Source of the DNA: Dyadobacter luteus
GTDB lineage: Bacteria > Bacteroidota > Bacteroidia > Cytophagales > Spirosomataceae
DNA length: 64,000 nucleotides
Assembly (NCBI RefSeq): GCF_003383615.1
Contig: NZ_QNUL01000026.1
Location: forward strand, 35,338 to 99,337
Direction: 5' to 3'
Under the pieces are notes generated by a model. It was not told the DNA's origin. It did not search any database and saw only the letters and a program-made list of their open reading frames with translations. Every line of letters starts with the position of its first letter. Within the stretch, counting starts at the first letter, position 1. This document shows, one piece after another, positions 18,816 through 27,483 of this stretch. The position numbers and the translations under genes were made by a program.

Positions 18816-18823
18816 TAGGTTTG
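18816..18823 (+). promoter_or_regulatory. Possible -7 box upstream of ppk1
   Basis: TAGGTTTG fits TAnnTTTG, 58 bases before the ppk1 ATG and after the gyrB terminator. No -33 element is clear. Confidence 0.4.
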
Positions 18824-18881
18824 TACTTTCGTTGAATTCGTATATTTCATACGCTATAATAGATTTTAAAAAGAATTTTAT

Positions 18882-21188
18882 ATGCCAGGCCCATCAGATC
18901 CCATATACAGTAATGAGAAGAGAGGTAGACTAAGTAATATCTTTTCCTTTTTCAAAAATCCTAAAGAGCCTGTACCTATGGAAGATACGAAATTTGCAAG
19001 TTCTGTAGAGAAGGCCAATACACTCGTACAGCAAAGTGATTTTATAAGCAGAGATCTGAGCTGGTTGAAATTCAACGATCGTGTATTGGATCAGGCTTCT
19101 GATGAAGAAAGAAATTTGTTTGACAGACTTAAATTTTTGGCGATTACTTCTTCCAATCTTGATGAATTTTTCAGCATCAGGATAGGAAGCTTATACAACT
19201 ACCTGGATTTTGGTAAGGAGCGACTTGACTATTCAGGACTTCGGGAAATTCCTTTCCGTAAACTGATGATGAGGGAGTTGCATGATTATATCCGCCGTCA
19301 GGATGCATGTTACACCAATCAGCTTGCGCCATTGTTCGCCAGTCATGGGTTCAGAATTATAAAGCTGGAAGAAGTGACGAAGGACGAAATTACAGATGTA
19401 GAAGAGTATTTCGAGCGGACGGTATATCCGATGCTCACGCCAATGCTTTTTGACTATACCCACGCTTTCCCGGTATTGCTTGCTAAGGTATTGATTTTGG
19501 GTGTGATTACACAGGTGAAAGGAACAGACTCCGAGGAAGATCGTAAGCTTTCGTTCGTCCAGTTGCCTTTGAACCTGCCACGTTTCTATGTGATTGAGCG
19601 GGAGGAAGAAGTGTTGTTCCTGCCTATAGAAGCTATAGTTCGTGAGTATATACATAAGCTATACCGTAATGTAGATATTGTCTCTACAAACTTGTTCAGA
19701 ATCATCCGTAACGGCGATTTTTCTCTGGAGGAAAGTGATGATGTAGAATCAGATTTTATTGACGAGATCAAGCAAAAGATCAAAAACCGTCGTTTAGGCA
19801 GGGTAGTGCAGGTTTCTGTAGAGGCGGATATTAATCCTGATTTGCTGAACCTGATCAAAAAACGCTGGGAGATTGATGACCACAATGTGTTCCCTGTTGA
19901 AGGATTGATTGATTATACTTCCTTGTGGGGTATTATCAAACATCCTGAATTTAAAGATCAGCTTCCGAGCATACATCCGCCCGTTCCACCGCTTGGGCTG
20001 GAGAGGGATCGTATTCCTGATATTTTCGAGGTCATGAAGGAGAGGGATATTCTGCTTCATCATCCTTACAACAACTTTGAACCTGTACTGCAGTTACTGG
20101 AACAAGCTGCTGAAGATCCGAAGGTACTTTCTATTAAACTGACCATTTACAGGCTTGCCAAGAATTCCCGCGTAACAGAAGCTTTGCTGCATGCAGCTGA
20201 GAACGGAAAGCACGTGGCGGTACTGTTTGAAGTAAAAGCGCGGTTTGACGAGGAAAATAACATTAAAGAGGCGCAGCGTTTACAGAAAGCGGGATGTTTC
20301 GTAATCTATGGTATCGGTTTACTCAAAACGCATACCAAATTGCTTTTGATTGTGAGAAATGAAGGAAACCGTGTACTTCGTTATGCGCACCTTTCAAGTG
20401 GAAATTACAACGAGGATACATCCAGGTTGTATACAGATACTGGTCTGCTGACCTCTAATGAAGAGTATACGCATGATATTTCGGAGTTCTTCAACGTAAT
20501 CACCGGGCATTCAATGCCGACGGAATACCAGAACCTGATTACCGCTCCGCGTTATATGCGTTCAACACTGATAGAATTAATCAGGCAGGAAGCGGAAAAT
20601 GCCAAAGCAGGCTTGCCAAGTGGAATTTGTATTAAGATCAACTCTCTGGAAGACAAAGATATTATCCTGGAGTTGTATCAGGCCTCGCAGGCTGGAGTAC
20701 CTATTCAGCTGATCGTACGTGGTATCTGTTGTCTGCGACCGGGTCGTGAAGGATTAAGTGAGAATATTACTGTGCGTTCACTTGTTGGCGATTTCCTGGA
20801 ACATTCCAGAATATTCTATTTCCATCAGAAAGGAGAACCGGTAGTGTATGGCGGAAGTGCAGATGCGATGGTACGTAGTTTTGACAAACGTATTGAGTCA
20901 CTTTTCAAACTGGTAGATCCAAGAGTGCGTCAGCAGGCCATTCATATTTTGTATTTCAGTTTACAGGACAATGTGAATGCGTACGAAATGCAGGAGGATG
21001 GATCTTATCTGCATTGCAAAATGAAAGAAGGTGCTGAGCCGCTTAACATCCATAAGGCATTTTATGATGTGAAACTGGAAGATGTGATGCAAACAAAGCT
21101 TTTTGAGAAAGAAGAAATTAAAGCAGAAGAAACTGCTTCTGAAGAAGGGGCTGAGCCTGAGACCGAAGCACCTCTCGTAGAAGAATAA
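18882..21188 (+). CDS. ppk1: Polyphosphate kinase 1
   Basis: A 768-residue PPK1, which reversibly polymerises the gamma phosphate of ATP into inorganic polyphosphate. The N domain starts ISRDLSWLKFNDRVLDQA at residue 55 and holds SSNLDEFFSIRIGSL. The catalytic core has KLTIYRLAKNS (419-429), and the phosphorylated histidine is His484 in LLKTHTKLLLI. A second phospholipase-D-like motif region is FLEHSRIFYFH. There is an N-terminal extension of about 50 residues before the conserved domain and an acidic, Glu-rich tail of some 30 residues. A later start at the Met of MEDTKFASS is possible. It ends in a bidirectional terminator shared with murF-alr. Confidence 0.95.
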   Translation: MPGPSDPIYSNEKRGRLSNIFSFFKNPKEPVPMEDTKFASSVEKANTLVQQSDFISRDLSWLKFNDRVLDQASDEERNLFDRLKFLAITSSNLDEFFSIRIGSLYNYLDFGKERLDYSGLREIPFRKLMMRELHDYIRRQDACYTNQLAPLFASHGFRIIKLEEVTKDEITDVEEYFERTVYPMLTPMLFDYTHAFPVLLAKVLILGVITQVKGTDSEEDRKLSFVQLPLNLPRFYVIEREEEVLFLPIEAIVREYIHKLYRNVDIVSTNLFRIIRNGDFSLEESDDVESDFIDEIKQKIKNRRLGRVVQVSVEADINPDLLNLIKKRWEIDDHNVFPVEGLIDYTSLWGIIKHPEFKDQLPSIHPPVPPLGLERDRIPDIFEVMKERDILLHHPYNNFEPVLQLLEQAAEDPKVLSIKLTIYRLAKNSRVTEALLHAAENGKHVAVLFEVKARFDEENNIKEAQRLQKAGCFVIYGIGLLKTHTKLLLIVRNEGNRVLRYAHLSSGNYNEDTSRLYTDTGLLTSNEEYTHDISEFFNVITGHSMPTEYQNLITAPRYMRSTLIELIRQEAENAKAGLPSGICIKINSLEDKDIILELYQASQAGVPIQLIVRGICCLRPGREGLSENITVRSLVGDFLEHSRIFYFHQKGEPVVYGGSADAMVRSFDKRIESLFKLVDPRVRQQAIHILYFSLQDNVNAYEMQEDGSYLHCKMKEGAEPLNIHKAFYDVKLEDVMQTKLFEKEEIKAEETASEEGAEPETEAPLVEE

Positions 21189-21206
21189 ATTATTATCAGA
21201 TGTAAA

Positions 21207-21241
21207 TAAAACGCCTTCAGAACAGAAAACTGAAGGCGTTT
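21207..21241. terminator. Bidirectional terminator between ppk1 and murF-alr
   Basis: AAAACGCCTTCAG (21207-21219) pairs with CTGAAGGCGTTTT (21229-21241). T tracts on both strands allow it to end both convergent genes. Confidence 0.9.
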
Positions 21242-21248
21242 TATTTAT

Positions 21249-23720
21249 TTACTCTTTGTAAAACACTCTTTTGACCCGCTCACCAATTCCGGTCAGAATT
21301 TCATAAGGAATGGTGCCAATGCTTTTTGCCAGATCCGTAATCGGTCTTTCTTTGCCAAAAACGATTACTTCGTCACCTTCGCTTACATCAGCTTCGGTAA
21401 CATCCACCATGGTCATGTCCATACAAATGTTACCAATTGTGGGGCACAACGTTCCGTTTACCCATATTTTACCAACCCCATTTCCAAGACCTCTGTCATA
21501 ACCGTCAGCATAACCGATCGCAAGCGTGGCAATGGCCGAATTATGCGTGATCTGGCCCTTACGGCTATATCCCACAGTTTCACCCGCTGCCAGGTATTTA
21601 ATTTGAGAAACGACCGTTTTAAGTGTGCCTACGGTTTGTAACGCATCCTGTTGACGACTCGTTGCTTCCACACCATACAGGCCAATGCCCAACCGTACCA
21701 TATCCAGTTTGTATTCCGGGAAACGTACAATGCCTGCAGAATTAAGAATATGTCGGGTTACAGGATAGCCCAGAGAGGTCTCTATCAGCGCTGCACCTTT
21801 TACAAACCGCTCATATTGTAATCTTGAAAAATCGTTATGCTCCCCTTCATCCGCACCAACCAGGTGTGAGAAAATGGATGAAACTTTAATGGCAGGATTG
21901 AGTTGTAGTTGCTCCACAAGCCAATCATAATCATTTTCTGTAAAGCCCAACCGGTGCATGCCGGTATCCAGTTTCAGGTGAACTGCCGGAGCTTCGGATG
22001 GATCATTTCGTTTTTGGATATAAGCAATCCACTCAGTTAGAATTGCTCTGCTGTAAATTTCCGGCTCTAATTTATATTGCCAAAGCAGATCAAAAGTGGG
22101 AGGAGTAGCGTTCATGACCATCACAGGTAGCGTAATGCCGGATTGTCGCAATGCAACGCCTTCGTCTGTATAGGCCACGCCCAGATAGTCGACACGATGG
22201 TATTGTAAAAGTGATGCTACTTCCGAACTTCCGCTACCATAGGCAAATGCCTTCACCATTACCATAATTTTGGTTTCGGATCCGATCTTCGATTTGTAGA
22301 AATTGAGGTTGTGCGTGAGTGCGTCCAGATTGATTTCCAGCACTGTTCCATGTACCTTTTGCTGTAACCTGTGTACGATTTTCTCAAATGAAAATGGCCG
22401 GGCTCCCTTCACAAGAACCAGATTGTCATGTAAACTGGCATACGCGAAATCTCTCAGGAAGGCATCCGTATCAGCATAAAATTCCTTCTGTTCGATTTGA
22501 AATAAATCTGCCTGACTAGTGATTTCAGGGCCGATAGCGATAAGCCGATCTATATTTTTCTCTTTGAGCAACCGGGCTATGACATTGTAAAGTTCAGCAG
22601 GAGTTTGTCCGGTTTGCAACACGTCAGAAAGTACAACTGTCTTCAGTTTTCGTTGCTCTTGCTGTCCCAGGAAATTCAGCGCCATCGACAATCCCTGCAG
22701 GTCGTTGTTGTAGGCGTCGTCGATGATATAGCAATGATTGATTCCTTCTTTCAGTTCAAGTCTCATGGATACAGGACGCAGCACTTCAATTCTCTGTTGA
22801 ATGATTGAGGCCGGTATACCGAAATCCAGCATGAATACCAGACAATGTATCAGATTTTCCAGAGATGCTTCGTCCCGGAAAATAGTTTCAAACCGGTGTG
22901 AGCCTAACGTGCCCTGTATACTAATGAGTGTGGTCGTTCTCTTGAAAGTATAGCTTACCTGTACATCTGCTCCGCCGTTTACACTCCAGCTTACTGTTTT
23001 AAGGAAAGGATTGACAGGCCGGAGTATCAGACTGATTTCTTCATCAATCTCCGTATAGTCTTTTCTGTAAATCAGCTTTTGAACTTTGGTGAAAAGGCGA
23101 AGTTTTTCTGTGATCTTTTGCTTTCTGCTTCTGAAACCATCGTCGTGTGCAGAGCCGATATTGGTAAAAATACCAGTTGTAGGTTGTATGATTTGTTGCA
23201 GGTACTCCATCTCATGTGCCTGCGAAATACCTGCTTCGAAGATCCCAAGCGTATTTTCCTTACTCATATTCCACACAGAAAGCGGAACTCCAATCTGTGA
23301 ATTGTAACTCTTCGGACTCGCCACCAGACGCTGCCCAGGAGCAAGCAACTGCGCCAGCCATTCTTTTACAATGGTTTTGCCGTTACTTCCGACAATACCT
23401 ATGACAGGTATAGAGAACTTACTTCGATGTGCAATTACGGTCTTCTGCAAAGCTTTAATACTCGATGCCACTACCCATATTCTGGCGTCGCTCCACGTAC
23501 TGGTGAGTGTACGTAGCTCAGGTGTAAACGAACCGATCTCCAATACGAATTCCCTGACGCCCTTCTGGTACAGTTCCGGCAAAAACACATGACCATCATG
23601 ACGAGGGCCTTTGATGGCGAAAAAGATACTTTGTGCAGGAAACGAAATCTGACGGCTGTCTGTCAGCAGGTAAGTGGCTCCGGTTTCAATGGCTCCGGCG
23701 GTATGTTCAATTGTACTCAT
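21249..23720 (-). CDS. MurF-alanine racemase fusion enzyme
   Basis: This 823-residue protein joins two enzymes that supply the D-Ala ends of peptidoglycan. Residues 1-450 are a MurF-type Mur ligase (D-Ala-D-Ala addition to UDP-MurNAc-tripeptide) with the ATP loop GIVGSNGKT at 108-116 and DDAYNNDLQG in the C domain. Residues 455-823 are a fold-III alanine racemase: PLP lysine Lys490 in VMVKAFAYGSG, HLKLDTGMHRLGF, and the catalytic tyrosine region VGYSRKGQ. The Alr lysine context KAFAYG differs slightly from the usual KADAYG. A promoter -7 box at 23742-23749 excludes the upstream TTG at 23753 and supports the ATG at 23720. Such fusions are known in Bacteroidota. Confidence 0.95.
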   Translation of the reverse strand: MSTIEHTAGAIETGATYLLTDSRQISFPAQSIFFAIKGPRHDGHVFLPELYQKGVREFVLEIGSFTPELRTLTSTWSDARIWVVASSIKALQKTVIAHRSKFSIPVIGIVGSNGKTIVKEWLAQLLAPGQRLVASPKSYNSQIGVPLSVWNMSKENTLGIFEAGISQAHEMEYLQQIIQPTTGIFTNIGSAHDDGFRSRKQKITEKLRLFTKVQKLIYRKDYTEIDEEISLILRPVNPFLKTVSWSVNGGADVQVSYTFKRTTTLISIQGTLGSHRFETIFRDEASLENLIHCLVFMLDFGIPASIIQQRIEVLRPVSMRLELKEGINHCYIIDDAYNNDLQGLSMALNFLGQQEQRKLKTVVLSDVLQTGQTPAELYNVIARLLKEKNIDRLIAIGPEITSQADLFQIEQKEFYADTDAFLRDFAYASLHDNLVLVKGARPFSFEKIVHRLQQKVHGTVLEINLDALTHNLNFYKSKIGSETKIMVMVKAFAYGSGSSEVASLLQYHRVDYLGVAYTDEGVALRQSGITLPVMVMNATPPTFDLLWQYKLEPEIYSRAILTEWIAYIQKRNDPSEAPAVHLKLDTGMHRLGFTENDYDWLVEQLQLNPAIKVSSIFSHLVGADEGEHNDFSRLQYERFVKGAALIETSLGYPVTRHILNSAGIVRFPEYKLDMVRLGIGLYGVEATSRQQDALQTVGTLKTVVSQIKYLAAGETVGYSRKGQITHNSAIATLAIGYADGYDRGLGNGVGKIWVNGTLCPTIGNICMDMTMVDVTEADVSEGDEVIVFGKERPITDLAKSIGTIPYEILTGIGERVKRVFYKE

Positions 23721-23741
23721 TCCAATCAATTTATCAGTTTG

Positions 23742-23769
23742 CAAAGGTATCAATCCTTTAAATATGCAA
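23742..23769 (-). promoter_or_regulatory. Promoter of murF-alr
   Basis: On the minus strand TTG (23769-23767), 17 bases, then TACCTTTG (23749-23742) fits the TTG-N17-23-TAnnTTTG pattern of this phylum. Transcription would start near 23735, leaving a leader of about 15 bases before the ATG at 23720. Confidence 0.7.
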
Positions 23770-23887
23770 GGATATAATTGTGGAAAATCGGATAGGAGAT
23801 TTTGAAATAAGCGAAGCAGGAAAATGAAACATGCGCCATCTTTTCAGGATGACGCATGCGATAGGTTCACTGGCTAACAGATGGTAT

Positions 23888-24580
23888 TTATAAGTATTTG
23901 ATTTTCTTCAAGGTCTTGGCTGGCAGCTGAATTTTTACATTACTATCCGTCTTCATGGAGAGTGTGCCAAAGCTATCGTCCTCAGATGTGAATTTGCTGG
24001 AATCGGAAAGAATTAAAGAGGCTGTCGATAATTTATTTGTATTGAGAATGGTGATTTCAGCTCCTCCGGAGGTTTGGACGGTGAAATCTTCGAATTGATT
24101 ATTGCTTAGTGAAGTAGCCATCCCTCTTTGCTGCAACGCAAATGTTTGGCTCTTGTGATCTTTAATTCTGGTAAATATGCCGTCTGAATCAAGTCCGTTT
24201 AAGGCTGGTACCTTAATAATCACATTGGGAGGAATATTAGTCCATTGCTCAAAGTAAGGTATCTTTTTTGCATTCCAATTGTAGTTAACAAACAGGGTGT
24301 CCTGCTTTACAGTCCAGGTCACGACCGGGCTTTTGTCTCCATTTTTAAGTTGGGTAGTGAGTATTTCATTGTCTTTACCATACTCAACCTGGGTTACGCC
24401 GTAGTAGTTGCCAGCCAGTTTTATGTAGCTGAATTCCTGTAAGATGTGTCGTTCAAAACCGTGATAAGGATTATGGGGATCTATCTCGTCAAACTGTTTT
24501 TTGATTGCCACATTCGAAGCCATCATGGCAACAAATGAAAATGCCAATAAGGCGATGATCAAAATAGTACTTTTTTTCAT
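23888..24580 (-). CDS. GIN-domain (DUF2807-like) envelope protein
   Basis: From the ATG at 24580 the protein has 230 residues. It has an N-terminal signal anchor (KKSTILIIALLAFSFVAMMA), then an exported domain with the GIN pattern: FSYIKLAGNYYGVTQVEYG, later TWTVKQDTLFVNY, and repeated beta strands ending KTDSNVKIQLPAKTLKKIKYL. GIN domains form right-handed beta-helix-like folds; their ligand is unknown. The frame extends another 40 codons to 24700, but that would overlap the GntR gene and lacks coding character. It is the last gene of the ABC-permease-GntR operon, 10 bases after the GntR stop, so it is probably induced by the same signal. Confidence 0.8.
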   Translation of the reverse strand: MKKSTILIIALLAFSFVAMMASNVAIKKQFDEIDPHNPYHGFERHILQEFSYIKLAGNYYGVTQVEYGKDNEILTTQLKNGDKSPVVTWTVKQDTLFVNYNWNAKKIPYFEQWTNIPPNVIIKVPALNGLDSDGIFTRIKDHKSQTFALQQRGMATSLSNNQFEDFTVQTSGGAEITILNTNKLSTASLILSDSSKFTSEDDSFGTLSMKTDSNVKIQLPAKTLKKIKYL

Positions 24581-24590
24581 GAGTGTAATG

Positions 24591-24971
24591 TTATGGTGTT
24601 TCAGGGTATGCTTCTGACACAAAGGCCTCATATTTAGCCTGTAATTCTTCAATATTGATATTGAGCAGATACATCGTTTTGAAAAGCTCAGGAAGTTCAT
24701 TTTCCATGAACCGCTCCTTACGATAGACGATTACGAGCTGGTCTGCATTCTCAGCAGCAGAATAGCCAATTCCCCGTTTATTGAAGATGATTTCTTTATT
24801 CTGCAAAAACTCATATGCCCGCATGACTGTGTTAGGATTTACTTCCATAATAACTGCCAGGTCTCTCACAGAAGCGATTCTTTCGCCTGGCGGCCACTTG
24901 CCAAGCAGAATCTGCTCGCAGATGTAATCTGCTATCTGTATGTATATAGGTTGCTTGTCTTTAAAATCCAT
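24591..24971 (-). CDS. GntR-family regulator, YtrA type
   Basis: A 126-residue repressor with an N-terminal winged helix of the GntR class (PIYIQIADYICEQILLGKWPPGERIASVRDLAVIMEVNPNTVMRAYEFL is split over residues 9-57). Only a short helical C-terminal region of some 50 residues follows, with no large ligand domain. This is the YtrA subfamily, which typically controls adjacent ABC transporter genes. It lies 12 bases after the permease gene and 10 before the GIN-protein gene. An AGTGTA...TACACT inverted repeat upstream of the operon is the likely binding site, so the operon should be autoregulated. Confidence 0.92.
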   Translation of the reverse strand: MDFKDKQPIYIQIADYICEQILLGKWPPGERIASVRDLAVIMEVNPNTVMRAYEFLQNKEIIFNKRGIGYSAAENADQLVIVYRKERFMENELPELFKTMYLLNINIEELQAKYEAFVSEAYPETP

Positions 24972-24983
24972 TGGTGTCCGTGA

Positions 24984-25766
24984 TTAAATCTCTTTTTCTT
25001 TCAATCGTACAAATGATATATACCACGTGGTCAGAAGGAATAGAATAGGAAAGGTGTAAAGTAATGCCTGCTCACTTTCTGAGTGCGCGAGATAGTAGTG
25101 TTTTCCTGATGGAGAATACCAGAGCTTCCAGGCTGAAAATGGGAAAGATACAACCTGTGCCGGGGAATCGGTGACCTTGTATATGTAAATGATATGTACA
25201 GCTGTGAAAGTGATCGCTATGAAAAAGAGCAAAACAGCGGTTTTAACATATGACAATTTGCGGAAGTAAATCGAACCCAGAAATACGCAACCCTGAATAA
25301 TCATATGCAGGTAAATAAAATAACGCAATACATCATAAGGAATTGAACTGTATCTGGATGAACCTGTTTGGCTGCTGTTGGCAATGCCAATAAACCAGAA
25401 ATGTAACTTTGAAAATAGAAATGTAACCGGAATGATGAAGATCAGGTTCAGTAACAGAGGAACCAGGAATTTTTCAAGTTGTGAAGCCGGTACCATCAGG
25501 GATGCAGTAGCGGTATCTGTAGTTCCGTATTGCGTAAAAACGGTGGAAGTATACAGGCTTCCTCCAAACATCACTACCATAAAAAGGGCAAGTGCATGCA
25601 GTAACATCAGTATCTGACTGAAACTGTTGGTAAGAATAATTGGCAGCATGAGCGTCATCATGATGACCAGCAAAAGTCCGCCTGTTAATAAATACTTTCT
25701 GCCTTTTTCTGCCCAATCAAGTTTAAGGAAGAGCCAGAATCGCTGTAGATCGAAGGTTTGGTTCAT
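24984..25766 (-). CDS. ABC transporter permease-like membrane protein
   Basis: A 260-residue protein with six predicted helices: first near residues 24-45 (YLLTGGLLLVIMMTLMLPIIL), then GALALFMVVMFGG-like, and four more to a last one at LLYTFPILFLLTTWYISFV. It ends in a basic Lys-Glu tail. No solute-binding or FtsX domain is visible. Its place between an ABC ATPase and a YtrA-type repressor marks it as the membrane partner of that ATPase. It starts 65 bases after the ATPase stop. YtrA-controlled transporters in Firmicutes respond to cell-wall antibiotics, but the substrate here is unknown. Confidence 0.8.
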   Translation of the reverse strand: MNQTFDLQRFWLFLKLDWAEKGRKYLLTGGLLLVIMMTLMLPIILTNSFSQILMLLHALALFMVVMFGGSLYTSTVFTQYGTTDTATASLMVPASQLEKFLVPLLLNLIFIIPVTFLFSKLHFWFIGIANSSQTGSSRYSSIPYDVLRYFIYLHMIIQGCVFLGSIYFRKLSYVKTAVLLFFIAITFTAVHIIYIYKVTDSPAQVVSFPFSAWKLWYSPSGKHYYLAHSESEQALLYTFPILFLLTTWYISFVRLKEKEI

Positions 25767-25831
25767 ATTGAAGAAATGTGATAACTATTGGTATATGACT
25801 TAATATTGAGTAATAAGGAAATCTGGCTTTG

Positions 25832-26668
25832 CTATGGTCTGAAGATATGTCTAACCCGATCAGGATTTTTAGTGACGGCATTGAAAAGATGTTCCAGATC
25901 AACACGGCTTTCTTCGCGGTCAGAGTTTTCAAACACTGCTTTATAGCCACGTAAGGATTGTTCAGCATACAAAACCCGATTATCAAATTCCACGCTTGGA
26001 AGCGTTCCGAAATGCAGTCGTTCAGCTACTTCTTCCAGGCTGTGCTGAATCATAATCTGGTTGTTATCAATAATAATAACAGCATCTATCAGATTGTCGA
26101 GATCGCGTACCTGGTGTGTTGAAATCAGAATGAGCCGGTCAGGTTCAAGCGCTGAGGAAACTACCTTCCTGAATTGGCTTTTGGACGGAATATCCAAACC
26201 GTTGGTGGGCTCATCCATTAACAGGACTCTCGTATTCGTAGCAAGAGCAAACGCCGTGATCAGCTTTTTCTTCTGCCCATAGGACATGTCTGTGAGTTTG
26301 TTTTTCCTTGGGATATCAAACTGATGTATGTGTGACATAAACTGCTCGTGATCAAAACGCGGATAAAACGGAGCCAGAACTTTCACATACTGGTCAATGG
26401 TCACAGATGGCAGATAAATCTCTTCCGGAATAAAGAATATGTCTTTCAGGAAGTCGGGGAGACGCTTTTGAGGTATGAATCCATTAATATCAATAGTGCC
26501 GCTCAAAGGAAAAAGCAACCCCGCCATGTTTCTGATCAGGCTTGATTTCCCGGCTCCGTTTTTACCCAGCAGCCCATAGATATGACCTGGTTCGAGCTGC
26601 ATGGATAAATTTTCAAACAGTAACTTCTGCTTACTATAACCGAATGATAATCGATCAAGTTTGATCAT
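25832..26668 (-). CDS. ABC transporter ATP-binding protein
   Basis: A 278-residue ABC ATPase. Walker A is GLLGKNGAGKSS near residues 33-44, the signature is a variant MSYGQKKK in place of LSGGQ, Walker B is VLLMDEPTNGLD, and the H loop is LISTHQVRD. The last 70 residues extend beyond the ATPase core, as in drug-type exporters. It is the first gene of the four-gene operon ATPase-permease-GntR-GIN protein. The operator-like inverted repeat at 26682-26705 ends 14 bases before its start codon. Confidence 0.93.
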   Translation of the reverse strand: MIKLDRLSFGYSKQKLLFENLSMQLEPGHIYGLLGKNGAGKSSLIRNMAGLLFPLSGTIDINGFIPQKRLPDFLKDIFFIPEEIYLPSVTIDQYVKVLAPFYPRFDHEQFMSHIHQFDIPRKNKLTDMSYGQKKKLITAFALATNTRVLLMDEPTNGLDIPSKSQFRKVVSSALEPDRLILISTHQVRDLDNLIDAVIIIDNNQIMIQHSLEEVAERLHFGTLPSVEFDNRVLYAEQSLRGYKAVFENSDREESRVDLEHLFNAVTKNPDRVRHIFRP

Positions 26669-26681
26669 GGCTTAGTTGTTT

Positions 26682-26705
26682 AGTGTATTAGTTATATAGT
26701 ACACT
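26682..26705. promoter_or_regulatory. YtrA-type operator (AGTGTA/TACACT inverted repeat)
   Basis: AGTGTA at 26682-26687 and TACACT at 26700-26705 form a perfect 6-base inverted repeat with a 12-base AT-rich spacer, 14-37 bases upstream of the ABC ATPase start. As I recall it, Bacillus subtilis YtrA binds AGTGTA-(13 bp)-TACACT; the half-sites agree exactly and the spacer differs by one. Confidence 0.7.
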
Positions 26706-26883
26706 GTAAAAGTAAGCGTGTAATTTCATATTCCAAATGTTTATGGGAAATATTTTGAGTAAAATGATCTTAATACAAATGATGGACAGGGGTGTGCGGA
26801 GCTGGCAGAGGAGCCAATGACATTTCTTTTGATAGATACATACGCCTCTGTCGCTCTCTGTGTAACCTAAAAGTGGCAGGGTA

Positions 26884-27480
26884 TCACATGTCATTCAGTT
26901 TGCGGTAATCCTCCTGGGTGTCAATATCAATTCCACCCAATGCAAAAGGGACAGAAGCAACGTTTTCCCGAAATTGCTTGATCAGTTTTTTCGCTCCCTC
27001 TGCTCCTTTTAATTCCAGCAGGGCATCGAAATATTCTTTCCCGAATAGTACAGGTGTACCAAGAGAATCGTCATAAAAACTGGCTATAATTCCTTTTTCT
27101 GATGACTGAGCCTTTTGAACAAGACTTAGGAATAGAGTTGAATCTACAAATGGCTGATCGCTTACAGCCAGGATTATGCCCTGAAGTGAAGAGGTATTAT
27201 CAAGGGCTGTTATGCCCGTGCGAATGGAGGACGACATCCCTTCCTCCCAATTTTTATTGTGCACAACAATCGTGGAAGAATCATTTATTTCAGCGGAGAG
27301 GAGTGCTGCATTGGCACCAGTTACTATAGTGACAGGAGAAAGTCGTGCTTGTGTAGCAGCATCAATCACATTGCGAATCAGTGTTTTGCCATTATACTGA
27401 AGTAGTTGTTTGGGTTGTCCAAGTCGGGAGGAGTTACCTGCTGCCAGTATTACTATTCCAAAGTGATGCTCCTTATTCAT
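26884..27480 (-). CDS. MocA/MobA-like molybdopterin nucleotidyltransferase
   Basis: A 198-residue nucleotidyltransferase with the GT-A-like signature LAAGNSSRLGQPKQLL at residues 13-28, VHNKNWEEGMSSSIRTG, and the metal-binding AVSDQPFVD. It matches the MocA branch (CTP:molybdopterin cytidylyltransferase) better than MobA, though the nucleotide choice is inferred. MocA attaches CMP to the molybdenum cofactor for xanthine-oxidase-type enzymes. It starts 3 bases after the XdhC stop, which firmly supports a role in finishing that cofactor. Confidence 0.85.
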   Translation of the reverse strand: MNKEHHFGIVILAAGNSSRLGQPKQLLQYNGKTLIRNVIDAATQARLSPVTIVTGANAALLSAEINDSSTIVVHNKNWEEGMSSSIRTGITALDNTSSLQGIILAVSDQPFVDSTLFLSLVQKAQSSEKGIIASFYDDSLGTPVLFGKEYFDALLELKGAEGAKKLIKQFRENVASVPFALGGIDIDTQEDYRKLNDM

Positions 27481-27483
27481 ACC

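Noticed and set aside
23721..23753. TTG start for the MurF-Alr fusion at 23753
   Set aside because: It lies at or upstream of the predicted -7 box, so it would not be transcribed from that promoter.
26688..26894. 68-codon minus-strand frame upstream of the ABC ATPase
   Set aside because: It overlaps the operator-like repeat and the end of the MocA-like gene and has no coding character.
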